Assembly: GCA_022711355.1 (NCBI GenBank)
Contig: JAKLFE010000012.1
Coordinates: forward strand, 1 to 64,000
Source of the DNA: Spirochaetota bacterium
GTDB lineage: Bacteria > Spirochaetota > Spirochaetia > Treponematales > Rectinemataceae
Length of the DNA stretch: 64,000 nucleotides
Direction of reading: 5' to 3'
Both the position numbers and the translations under genes were made by a program. Of this stretch, positions 36,693 through 44,585 are shown piece by piece. The notes under the pieces are model-generated. The model saw nothing but the letters and a program-made list of their open reading frames with translations, made no database searches and had not been told where the DNA came from. Numbering within the stretch: the first letter of the stretch is position 1; each line of letters opens with the position of its first letter.

Positions 36693-37811
36693 CTAGCCCC
36701 GATCGGCGGGGTCCCAGGGGGCGGCGCCGGGCACGAGAGAGCGGCTGAAGCGGCGGCAGGCCTCGATGGCGGGCCCGAGCTCGGGGGCAGGCTCGTAGCC
36801 GAGCTCGGAGCGGGCCTTGGCCGAGCTGCAGAGGTTCCGCGCCGAGCCCGCCGCGGCCAAGCCGCGGGAGAGGCCCGAGCCCGGGGCGAGGCGCTCCGCG
36901 AGGGCCCCCGCGACCTCGGCCGCCGCTCGGGGCAGGACCAGGGGACGCCCGATGCCCCTGCCCCCCCGGGCCCGGGCCGTGCGCGAGACGAGGTCCATGA
37001 AGCCGGCGTAGCCCAGGTTGTGCTCGTCCCTGCCGGAGATCACGTAGGCCTCGCCCGGCCTGCCCCGCTCGAGGGCGAGGGCGGCGCCGCGGGCGAAGTC
37101 GCGCGAGTCCACGAAGGAGCTGGCGCCCCCGAGGGCGAGGCCGAGGCGGCCCTCCCAGACCGAGTCGACCAGGGCGGAGATCGAGCGGCCCAGGTCCCCG
37201 GGGCCGACCGCGGTGCCGGGGAAGAGGGTGACGAGGGGCAAGCCCCGCTCGGCCGCGTAGCGCTTGGCCAGCTCCCAGGAGGCGAGCTTGGCGTCGAGGT
37301 AGGGCGAGCGCGAGCGGGCCAGGAAGGAGCGGTCCCCGGCGAGGGAGGCGTCGACGGCGGCCAGGGCCTCGGCGGGGCTCGCGAAGGAGATCGGGTAGGC
37401 CGGGCTGCCGTAGGGCGAGCCCGACTCGTCGGCGAGGCGGCCCGGCTCCGGCTCGCCTAGGACGCTGATCGAGGAGGCGTAGAGCAGGCGCCCGAGCCCC
37501 GCCTCGCAGGCGGCCTCGAGGACCGAGGCGGTCCCGAGGACCGAGGCCTCCCAGACTGGAGCGCGCTCCGCGGCGCGATAGCCGATCTTGCCGGCGAAGT
37601 GGGCCACCGCGTCCAGGCCGCGGAAGGCCCGCGCGGCCGCGGCCCGGTCCCGGACGTCGAGGGCCCGGACCTCGACCCGTCCGGGATCGAAGAGGGGGTT
37701 CGAGGTCCTGCGCGAGGCGAAGGCCACTATCTCCCAGCCGCCGCGCTCGAGGAGCTCCGCGACGAAGCTCGCCCCCAGGAAGCCGAAGGCGCCGGTGACG
37801 CCGATGCGCAT
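36693..37811 (-). CDS. Extended SDR, NAD-dependent epimerase/dehydratase family (1 of 4)
   Basis: A 372-residue extended short-chain dehydrogenase. The nucleotide-binding GAFGFLGASFV starts it; the DALDVRD-like acidic turn appears as VRALDVRDRA. An active-site Tyr-Lys pair appears as SPYLDAKLASW. Substrate is not predictable. The start MRIGVTGAFG has AGGGGG before it. It is divergent from the second SDR gene with a 78-base gap, and convergent with the PlsC gene over 16 bases. It is a paralogue of the other three SDRs nearby. Confidence 0.85.
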   Translation of the reverse strand: MRIGVTGAFGFLGASFVAELLERGGWEIVAFASRRTSNPLFDPGRVEVRALDVRDRAAAARAFRGLDAVAHFAGKIGYRAAERAPVWEASVLGTASVLEAACEAGLGRLLYASSISVLGEPEPGRLADESGSPYGSPAYPISFASPAEALAAVDASLAGDRSFLARSRSPYLDAKLASWELAKRYAAERGLPLVTLFPGTAVGPGDLGRSISALVDSVWEGRLGLALGGASSFVDSRDFARGAALALERGRPGEAYVISGRDEHNLGYAGFMDLVSRTARARGGRGIGRPLVLPRAAAEVAGALAERLAPGSGLSRGLAAAGSARNLCSSAKARSELGYEPAPELGPAIEACRRFSRSLVPGAAPWDPADRG

Positions 37812-37889
37812 GATCCCCCCTTTCCGAGGCGCGCGCCGGTTGAAGGCCGGCCCCGCGCCCGGGTAGGATACCCGTCTCGGAGGCCCTCT

Positions 37890-38909
37890 GTGAACACGCT
37901 CGTGACCGGCTCGACCGGCTTCGTCGGCAGGCGCCTCGTCGCCCGCCTCCTCGAGGCGAGGCCAGGCGACAGCCTCGCCGCCCTCCTCCTCCCCGGGGAG
38001 CCCGTCCCGGAGGGCTTCGGCGGCCGGGTCGAGATCCTCCGCGGCGACCTCCGCGACCCCGCCTCGGTGCGGGCCGCCGTGGCCGGGAGGGAGCTGGTCT
38101 ATAACGTCGCCGGCTATATCTCCTACTGGCGCCTGGACCGCAAGGCGATGGAGGCGGTCAACGTCGGGGGCGTCCGCGCCGTGGTCGACGCCTGCCTCGC
38201 CTCGGGCGTCCGCCGCCTCGTCCACGTCTCCTCGGTGGGGGCCGTCGGCTTCCGCCGCGACGGGGGACTGGCCTCCGAGGAGGAGCCCTTCAACTGGCCC
38301 GAGAGCATCGGCTACATGGCGACCAAGCGCGCGGGCCAGAGCATCGTGGAGGCAGCGGTCCGCGAGCGGGGCCTCGACGCCGTGATCGTGAACCCGGCCT
38401 CGGTCATGGGCCCCGGCGACCCCGGCCCGGGGACGGCCCACAACCGCCTCTACGCGGATATGTACCGCAGGCCCGCCTTCTTCGGCACCTTCGCGGGGGG
38501 GCTCGCGATCGTCGACGTCCGCGACCTCGTCGAGCTGATCCTCGCGGCTGCCGAGCGCGGGAGGAAAGGGGAATCCTACCTGGCGGTGGGGGCCAACGTC
38601 CCCTACTCCCGGGTCCTCGAGATCATGGCCCGGAAGGCGGGCCGCCGCTTCGTACCCTTCGTCGCCCCGCCGGCCCTCCTCAGGGCCGCGGGGGCCCTCG
38701 CTGAGCTGGCCTCGCTGGCGACGCGGCGCCGGCCCCTCATCACCGAGGCCTACGGCCGGCTCTCGGGCTGGACGGCCTACTATTCCTCGGAGAAGAGCCG
38801 GCGCGAGCTCGGCTCCTCCTACCGGAGCCTGGAGGAGACGATAGGCGACGGCTGCGCCTACTACGAGGAGCGCTTCCTCGGCCGCGGCGCCCCGCCCGGG
38901 CGGGGCTAG
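37890..38909 (+). CDS. Extended SDR, dihydroflavonol-reductase-like (2 of 4)
   Basis: A 339-residue extended SDR beginning at GTG 37890 with GSTGFVGRRLVARLL, preceded by GGAGG. The catalytic SSVGAVGF serine and YMATK (Tyr-x-x-x-Lys) are intact. The family includes dihydroflavonol reductases and 3-beta-hydroxysteroid-dehydrogenase-like enzymes, and hopanoid-associated epimerases; the closest match in feel is the last group, but this is a guess. It is divergent from SDR 1 and convergent with SDR 3. It encodes no signal or membrane segment, though the C-terminal part has an amphipathic stretch. Confidence 0.87.
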   Translation: MNTLVTGSTGFVGRRLVARLLEARPGDSLAALLLPGEPVPEGFGGRVEILRGDLRDPASVRAAVAGRELVYNVAGYISYWRLDRKAMEAVNVGGVRAVVDACLASGVRRLVHVSSVGAVGFRRDGGLASEEEPFNWPESIGYMATKRAGQSIVEAAVRERGLDAVIVNPASVMGPGDPGPGTAHNRLYADMYRRPAFFGTFAGGLAIVDVRDLVELILAAAERGRKGESYLAVGANVPYSRVLEIMARKAGRRFVPFVAPPALLRAAGALAELASLATRRRPLITEAYGRLSGWTAYYSSEKSRRELGSSYRSLEETIGDGCAYYEERFLGRGAPPGRG

Positions 38910-38949
38910 GCGGGGGCCGGGACAGGGCGCCGCCCCGCCCCGAGCCGCC

Positions 38950-39930
38950 CTAGAGCCAGCCCGCCTCCCGGTACCAGGCCGCGGTTTCGGCTATCGCGTC
39001 CTCGGTGGAGAGGGACGGCTCGAAGCCCAGGAGGCGCTTCGCCTTGGCCGTGGAGACCACCCAGCGGCTCTGGCGCATCTCGAGCAGCTTGTCCTCGGTG
39101 AGGAGGGGGGGCCGGCGCAGGAAGGGGCCCGCCGCCGCGGAGGCGAGGGCGGCGGCCCGGACCGCCCACTCGGGCACACGGACGCGCCTCGTCCTCCTGC
39201 CGAGGGCGAGCTCGATCAGGGCCGAGAACTGGTCCCAGTCGTACTCGCCCTCGTCCGCGACGAAGAAGGCCTGCCCGTAGGCCGCGGGATTGAGCAGGCA
39301 GGCCGAGATGGCGCGGGCGAGGGTCTTCACGTAGAGGAAGGAGAGCTGGCTGCGCTTCCCCACGATGAGCCTGAGCCCCCGCTTCACGAGCTTGAAGTAC
39401 TGGAGGAAGTCGGGGTCACGGGGGCCGTAGACGCCGGGCGCGCGGATGAAGGTGCAGGCGATGGGGCCGGCTTCCCGGGCGACGAGCTCCTCGAGGGCGG
39501 CCTTGCTGCGGCCGTAGGCGGTGAGGGGCCGCAGCGGCGCGTCCTCGTCGAGGCAGGTTCCCTCGCCGCCGCAGGGCCCCGAGGCGGCGAGGGAGCTCAT
39601 GGCGATTACCTGGCGCGGAGGCCGCCCGAGCTTCCGGGCCGCCTCGACCAGGTTGACCGCCCCGTCGGCGTTGACCGCCATGAACTCGGCCTCCGACCTC
39701 GCCCTGGTCAGGCCGGCGAGGTGGACGATCGCGTCGGCTCCCTCGAGGAAGGGCCCGAGGGACCTGGAATCGAGGAGGCTGCCCTCCAAGAAGCGGATCG
39801 GCAGCCCCTCGAGCCAGCGGCGCCCCTCCCCCGGCAGGACGAGGCAGGAGAGCTCGTGGCCCTCGGCCAGGAGGAGCTCGGCCAGGTGGCTCCCGATGAA
39901 GCCCGTCCCCCCCGTGATAGCTACGCGCAT
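38950..39930 (-). CDS. Extended SDR, NAD-dependent epimerase/dehydratase family (3 of 4)
   Basis: A 326-residue extended SDR with TGGTGFIGSHLAELL at the start, the SSLAASGP serine block, the YGRSK catalytic pair and the RAPGVYGPRDP motif typical of NAD-dependent epimerases. The C-terminal part contains SRWVVSTAKAKRLLGFEP, the usual end of this family. AGGGATC precedes the ATG. It is convergent with SDR 2 (a 40-base gap) and divergent from the CPBP gene. Substrate unknown. Confidence 0.87.
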   Translation of the reverse strand: MRVAITGGTGFIGSHLAELLLAEGHELSCLVLPGEGRRWLEGLPIRFLEGSLLDSRSLGPFLEGADAIVHLAGLTRARSEAEFMAVNADGAVNLVEAARKLGRPPRQVIAMSSLAASGPCGGEGTCLDEDAPLRPLTAYGRSKAALEELVAREAGPIACTFIRAPGVYGPRDPDFLQYFKLVKRGLRLIVGKRSQLSFLYVKTLARAISACLLNPAAYGQAFFVADEGEYDWDQFSALIELALGRRTRRVRVPEWAVRAAALASAAAGPFLRRPPLLTEDKLLEMRQSRWVVSTAKAKRLLGFEPSLSTEDAIAETAAWYREAGWL

Positions 39931-40029
39931 GATCCCTCCCGTTCCGCGAATCGCCGCGGCGTGATAGTATCAGCCGGGCCGCCCGAGGGACAATACGCGG
40001 GGCCGGCCCCGGAACGGAGGATTCCCGCC

Positions 40030-40833
40030 TTGACGCGCGCCGAAGCGCGGGCTTGGATCAAGCCCGCAGCCTACCTCTCCCTAGCCTCGATCTCCTGCTT
40101 CCTCTTCACCGCCCTCACCCCGCCCCTCCTCGACCCGGAGCTCGCGGCCGCCCTCCCCTTCCTCGGCGGGCTCCCCTTCGAGGACGCGGCCTACTGGCTC
40201 CGCTTCGCCCTCTCCTTCCTCCTCCTCGGCCTGGCCCCCCTCGGCCTGGCCGCCCTCCTCGGCGACCGTCCCGCCGAGCTCGGCCTCCGCTTCGACGCCC
40301 CCATCCTCCGCAGCCCCCTGTACTGGCTCTCCCTCCCGGCCGCCGCGGCCCTCGGCGCGATAGGCGCCCTCTCCCCCGACCTCGCCTCCTACTATCCCTA
40401 CGCGCGCGGCCTGGCGGGCCGCGTCGCGGCCGAAGGGGCCCTCCCCTTCCTCGCCCACGCCGCCGCCTACCTCCTCCTGTACTACCTTCCCTGGGAGCTC
40501 TTCTTCCGCGGCTTCCTCCTCCTGGGCCTGGCGAAGGGAAGCCCGACCGGGGCCGCCGGCCGCGCCCGATGGGCGGGCACGGCCACGGGGGTGAGCGCGG
40601 GCCCCGAGGGCCAGGCCCTCGCCGCCGCCCTCGTCCTCTTCCAGACCATGCCCTCGACCATGCTCCACGTGGGCCACCCCCTGTCGGAGCTCTTCGCCGC
40701 GGTGCTCGCGGGCCTCGGCTTCGGCGTCCTCGCCTGGAGGACCCGGTCCATCCTGCCGGGCCTCCTCCTCCACGCCGCCATCGGCCTCGGGACCGACGGC
40801 CTCATCGTGCTCAAGGGCGCGGGCCTCCTCTGA
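40030..40833 (+). CDS. CPBP family intramembrane protease-like protein
   Basis: A 267-residue protein with about seven hydrophobic segments, related to CAAX/bacteriocin-processing membrane proteases. Motif 1 reads PWELFFRGF: the first Glu of the usual EExxxR is replaced by Trp, so the metal site may be incomplete. A later TMLHVGHPL supplies histidines. The start is TTG at 40030, with CGGAGG about ten bases upstream; a GTG at 39961 is less likely. Its stop overlaps the fourth SDR gene (TGATG), so the two are coupled. Function is unknown; it could be a membrane partner of the neighbouring lipid-type enzymes. Confidence 0.7.
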   Translation: MTRAEARAWIKPAAYLSLASISCFLFTALTPPLLDPELAAALPFLGGLPFEDAAYWLRFALSFLLLGLAPLGLAALLGDRPAELGLRFDAPILRSPLYWLSLPAAAALGAIGALSPDLASYYPYARGLAGRVAAEGALPFLAHAAAYLLLYYLPWELFFRGFLLLGLAKGSPTGAAGRARWAGTATGVSAGPEGQALAAALVLFQTMPSTMLHVGHPLSELFAAVLAGLGFGVLAWRTRSILPGLLLHAAIGLGTDGLIVLKGAGLL

Positions 40834-41876
40834 TGGGCCGCTCCCCCTCGGTCCTCGTCACCGGGGCCTCGGGCTTCATCGGCCAGCGGCTCTGCCAGGC
40901 CCTCGCCCGCCGCGGCGACCGCGTCCGGGCCCTGTACCGCCGGCGGACGCCGCCGCCCGCCCTCGCGGCCCTCGCCGCCCCCGGGGGAGCCGAGGCGCCC
41001 TTCCGCCCCGTCGAGCTCCTCCGCGCCGACCTGGCCCAGCCGGGCCGGGCGGCCCAGGCGGCCGAGGGCATGGACGCGGTCATCCACGTCGCCGCCCTCG
41101 CCTCGGACTGGGGGCCCTACGAGCTGTTCAAGCGCGAGAACTACGACGCCGCCGCCTCCCTCCTCGCGGCGGCCGAGGCCGCGGGCGCCAAGGCCTTCGT
41201 CTACATCGGCTCGGCGGTCGTCAGCGGCTTCGGGCCCCACGTCGACTCGACCGAGGAAGGGCCCTACTACCCCCTCAAGTATCCCTACCAGGTCACCAAG
41301 CGCCTCGCGGAGCGCCTCGTCCTGGGGAGGAACCGGCCCGGCTTCAAGACCGTCGCGATCCGGCCCTGCAACGTCTACGGGCCCGGGGACCGCACCACCA
41401 CCTACAAGATGTTCGAGGCCATCTTGGGCGGCGTCTTCGGCTACCTCGGCTCGGGCGAGGCCTACACCTGCCCCGTCTACGTCGACGACCTCTGCGAGGG
41501 GATCGTCGCGGCCCTCGACCGGGACCAGGCCGCGGGCGAGGCCATCATCCTGACGGACGGGCAGAAGGTTCGCTGGAAGGATTACGCCGAGGAGCTCTAC
41601 TCCGCCATCGGCTCGAGGAAGCGTCCGCTGAGCCTGCCCGTCCCCCTCGCGGCGGCGGCGGCCCGGGCCATGGGAGCGGCGGCACTCGCCCTCCGCTGCG
41701 AGGGCGCCCCGCCGCTCACGATGTACCGGGTCGAGCAGGCCTCGCAGGACTACCACTTCTCGAACGAGAAGGCCAGGCGCCTCCTCGGCTTCGAGCCCCG
41801 GGTCTTCTACAAGGAAGGCCTCGGGCTCGCGGCCCGGGCCTTCCTCGCGGAAAGGGCCGCGGCTCGCCGGCCCTAG
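40833..41876 (+). CDS. Extended SDR, 3-beta-HSD-like (4 of 4)
   Basis: A 347-residue extended SDR with TGASGFIGQRLCQALARRG, serine block IGSAVVSGFGP, YPYQVTK (Tyr-x-x-x-Lys) and RPCNVYGPGD. The 3-beta-hydroxysteroid dehydrogenase/isomerase-like group is the best guess from the MYRVEQASQDYHFSNEKARR C-terminal end. It overlaps the CPBP stop by one base, so the two are coupled. It ends seven bases before the convergent LEA-like gene. With SDR 1-3 it makes four paralogues in 5.2 kb. Confidence 0.87.
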   Translation: MGRSPSVLVTGASGFIGQRLCQALARRGDRVRALYRRRTPPPALAALAAPGGAEAPFRPVELLRADLAQPGRAAQAAEGMDAVIHVAALASDWGPYELFKRENYDAAASLLAAAEAAGAKAFVYIGSAVVSGFGPHVDSTEEGPYYPLKYPYQVTKRLAERLVLGRNRPGFKTVAIRPCNVYGPGDRTTTYKMFEAILGGVFGYLGSGEAYTCPVYVDDLCEGIVAALDRDQAAGEAIILTDGQKVRWKDYAEELYSAIGSRKRPLSLPVPLAAAAARAMGAAALALRCEGAPPLTMYRVEQASQDYHFSNEKARRLLGFEPRVFYKEGLGLAARAFLAERAAARRP

Positions 41877-41883
41877 CCGGGGC

Positions 41884-42861
41884 TCACTTGAGGGAGAAGG
41901 CGCCGCCCTCCTCGAAGGCGAGGGGCAGGGCGTCGGGCCTGATCTCGGCGGGGACCTTAAGCGCGGCGCTGCCCTTGACCGAGAAGCTCCCGCCCTTGTC
42001 GGAGAAGACCTTGCGGACCTCCTCCGAGAGGCTCTTCGAGCTGAAGCGGTTCGTGACCTCGAGGAAGGTCTTGCCGCCCTCGCGGCGGATCCTCGAGCTG
42101 TCGCCCGCGACGAGGCGCTGTCCGTTGATCGCGAGCTCGTAGCCGAGCTTCTCGAAGTCGAGCCGGCCCTTGGCCTCGTTGGCTATCTCGATGGTGAAGC
42201 TCACCTCGAGGGGCAGGTCGATCTCGGTGGGATCGACGGGCGACTCCTTGGGCTTGCGGCCGGCGAGGATATCCTTGAAGGCCGCCGCGGCCTTGTCGGG
42301 ATCGGCCTTCCTGCCGGCCTTCGCGAGGGCCTTGCCGACCTCGGCGGCCGAGGGGGCCTCCACCCGGAAGCCGGCGAGGGAGACGCGGGGCTTGAGGGCT
42401 GGTATCTTCTTCTCGAGCTTATAGTCGAAGCTGACGCTCGGGGGCAGGCCGCTCATGCCCGGCACCTTGGGGATGGGTATGACGAGGGTGCCGTCGATGC
42501 GGGTCTGGAGCCACTCCTTGGAGGCGTAGTCCCCGATCGCCTTGGCCACCGCCAGGTACTCGAGGGCGGCGGTGAAGCTCTGGGTCTTCGAGTCCCGGGC
42601 CTTGACCTTGAAGCCGCCCTTGGTGGCGAGCTTCACCACCTTGTGCCCCTCCACGGAGAAGTCCAGGGTCATGCCGTCGAAGCTGAGGGGCACGGGATAG
42701 GGGTTCTTCACCGAGACCTCGAAGCGGAAGACCGCCTCGCGCAGGGAGATGGACTCGAGCGTGAAGCTCTTGAGCTCGGCGCTGGGCTTGGGCAGGCCGG
42801 CGGCCTGGGCGGCGAGGCCGAGGGAGGCGGCGATCAGGGCAGCCAGGATTCCGCGTTTCAC
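41884..42861 (-). CDS. LEA14/WHy-domain exported protein
   Basis: A 325-residue protein with a signal peptide (MKRGILAALIAASLGLAAQA). Two WHy-type (water stress and hypersensitive response) beta-sandwich domains are seen: the first with RFEVSVKNPYPVPLSFDG, the second with FTIEIANEAKGRLDFE. No lipobox Cys is present, so it is probably periplasmic. LEA14-type proteins are thought to protect against desiccation or envelope stress; the function here is unknown. The start is GTG at 42861 with AAAGGAAAA before it. A promoter TTGGTC, 18 bases, TAGACT lies upstream. Confidence 0.8.
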   Translation of the reverse strand: MKRGILAALIAASLGLAAQAAGLPKPSAELKSFTLESISLREAVFRFEVSVKNPYPVPLSFDGMTLDFSVEGHKVVKLATKGGFKVKARDSKTQSFTAALEYLAVAKAIGDYASKEWLQTRIDGTLVIPIPKVPGMSGLPPSVSFDYKLEKKIPALKPRVSLAGFRVEAPSAAEVGKALAKAGRKADPDKAAAAFKDILAGRKPKESPVDPTEIDLPLEVSFTIEIANEAKGRLDFEKLGYELAINGQRLVAGDSSRIRREGGKTFLEVTNRFSSKSLSEEVRKVFSDKGGSFSVKGSAALKVPAEIRPDALPLAFEEGGAFSLK

Positions 42862-42897
42862 GGCTTTTCCTTTCGGGGAGGGCTCTCCCCGGCGAGG

Positions 42898-42927
42898 AGT
42901 CTATCGCGCCCGGGCCCCGGGGACCAA
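42898..42927 (-). promoter_or_regulatory. Promoter of the LEA14/WHy gene
   Basis: Minus-strand TTGGTC (42927-42922), 18 bases, TAGACT (42903-42898). It is divergent from the flavodiiron promoter 33 bases away. Confidence 0.4.
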
Positions 42928-42959
42928 GGCCCCCGGGGCCGCCGATCGCGCCCGAGAGG

Positions 42960-42989
42960 TTGAAAGCCGCGCCCTGGCGCCGTTATTAT
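42960..42989 (+). promoter_or_regulatory. Promoter of the flavodiiron gene
   Basis: TTGAAA (42960-42965), 18 bases, TATTAT (42984-42989). The start codon is 49 bases downstream with a Shine-Dalgarno sequence. Confidence 0.6.
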
Positions 42990-43038
42990 TGGGACGAGGG
43001 CCCGCGCGGCCACGAGCAGGTACAGGGAGAGGATGGAC

Positions 43039-44256
43039 ATGAAAGCGTTCCCCATTAGCGACCGGATCTACGCGCTCCACGCCGACGTCAAGACCGAGGA
43101 CCTCTTCGAGGGCATCTGGCCCATCCCCGACGGGGTTTCGCTCAACTCCTACCTCGTGAAGGGCGACAAGATCGCCCTCATCGACCTCGTGCGGGATTGG
43201 GGCGGGGCGACGGCCGCCCTCGAGTCGGAGCTCTCGCAGGCCGGGGTCAAGCTGGCCGACGTCGACTACCTCGTCCTGAACCACCTCGAGCCCGACCATA
43301 CCGGCTGGCTCGCCGAGTACCGGCGCCTCAACCCCAAGGTCCAGATCATCTCCACCGCCAAGGGCGTCGAGCTCGTGAAGAGCTTCTACAAGGTGACCGA
43401 GGGCCTCCGGGCCGTGAAGACCGGCGACGAGCTCGACCTGGGCTCGGGCCTCGTCCTTAAGTTCTTCGAGACCCCCAACGTGCACTGGCCCGAGACCATG
43501 ATGAGCTACGAGCCCTCGACGGGCACCCTCTTCTCCTGCGACGGCTTCGGCAGCTTCGGCATGCTCGGCGACCGGATCTTCGACGACCAGTTCAGCGCCG
43601 AGGAGCACCGCCGCCTCGAGGCCGAGAGCCTGCGCTACTACGCGAACATCGTCGCGAGCTTCGGCCTCTTCGTGCGCAAGGCCGTCGAGAAGCTGGCCGG
43701 GCTCGAGCTCAAGGTCGTGGCCCCGAGCCACGGCATCGTCTGGCGCAGGGACCCCATGGCCATCGTCGGGCGGTACCTGAAGTACGCGGGCTGGCTCGAG
43801 GGGGGCCGCGACAAGGAGGTCTGCGTCGTCTGGGGCTCGATGTACGGGAACACCGAGCGGGGGCTCAAGGCCGTCCTCGCGGGGCTCGAGGACGAGGGCA
43901 TGCCCTACGTCATGCATCGCGTCCCCAACCAGGACGTCTCCTACATCCTCGCCGACGCATACCGCTGCGAGGGCATCCTCGTCGCGATGCCGACCTACGA
44001 GTACAAGATGTTCCCCCCCATGGCCTACGCCCTCGACATCTTCGAGCGCAAGCACGTCTGGGGGCGCAGCGCCCTGCGCATCGGCTCCTGGGGCTGGATC
44101 GGCGGGGCCAAGAAGGAGTACGAGGAGGCCATAGCCCCCCTCAAGTGGAACTGCCTCGAGTCGGTGGAGTGGGCGGGAGGGGCGGGGCCCGAGACCCTCG
44201 AGCTCCTCCGCGAGCGGGGCCGCGAGCTGGCGCGCAGGGTGCGCGAGGCGAAGTAG
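43039..44256 (+). CDS. Flavodiiron protein (A-type flavoprotein)
   Basis: A 405-residue protein with a metallo-beta-lactamase-like diiron domain followed by a flavodoxin domain. Iron ligands are visible as HLEPDHTG (H-x-E-x-D-H), NVHWPETM, CDGFGSF and PSHGIVWR. The FMN-binding segment is WGSMYGNTERG. These enzymes reduce O2 to water and/or NO to N2O using electrons from rubredoxin or a similar donor, so they protect anaerobes. No rubredoxin gene is adjacent. ATG 43039 is chosen because GGGAGAGG lies six bases upstream (an ATG at 43033 would abut it). It has its own good promoter and a hairpin after it. Confidence 0.95.
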   Translation: MKAFPISDRIYALHADVKTEDLFEGIWPIPDGVSLNSYLVKGDKIALIDLVRDWGGATAALESELSQAGVKLADVDYLVLNHLEPDHTGWLAEYRRLNPKVQIISTAKGVELVKSFYKVTEGLRAVKTGDELDLGSGLVLKFFETPNVHWPETMMSYEPSTGTLFSCDGFGSFGMLGDRIFDDQFSAEEHRRLEAESLRYYANIVASFGLFVRKAVEKLAGLELKVVAPSHGIVWRRDPMAIVGRYLKYAGWLEGGRDKEVCVVWGSMYGNTERGLKAVLAGLEDEGMPYVMHRVPNQDVSYILADAYRCEGILVAMPTYEYKMFPPMAYALDIFERKHVWGRSALRIGSWGWIGGAKKEYEEAIAPLKWNCLESVEWAGGAGPETLELLRERGRELARRVREAK

Positions 44257-44261
44257 CCCGC

Positions 44262-44289
44262 CCGCCCGGGGCGCCGCCGCCCCGGGCGG
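44262..44289 (+). terminator. Hairpin after flavodiiron gene
   Basis: A perfect 12-bp GC stem (CCGCCCGGGGCG / CGCCCCGGGCGG) with a four-base loop, six bases after the stop. There is no T run, so it may be a weak terminator. Confidence 0.6.
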
Positions 44290-44322
44290 CGCTCCGATTC
44301 CGGAACTCGTTTCCGCCTCGGC

Positions 44323-44351
44323 TTGAGGCTCCGCTCCTTTCCGTCTATGAT
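44323..44351 (+). promoter_or_regulatory. Promoter of pruA with long leader
   Basis: TTGAGG (44323-44328), 17 bases, TATGAT (44346-44351). A start near 44358 gives a leader of about 230 bases with several GC hairpins before pruA. Apart from this and the preceding hairpin, the gap 44257-44585 contains no gene. Confidence 0.55.
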
Positions 44352-44585
44352 CACCCCGCCGGCCCCCCTGCAGCGGGGCGGACGGTCGGGGCCTCGGCCC
44401 CGGGGGGCCGTCGGCCCCGGGATCGACGATCCATCATCTCTTTCACAGCATCCTCGCCCCGAGTCCGGGGGCCTACAGCGGCGACGCCGCCAGGGCCCGT
44501 GGACCCCTCGAGCCCGCGACGCGCGGGCACGAACGGGCCGACGCCGAAAGGCGCCGACCTCCCGCGTTTGGAAAGGAGCGAAACC

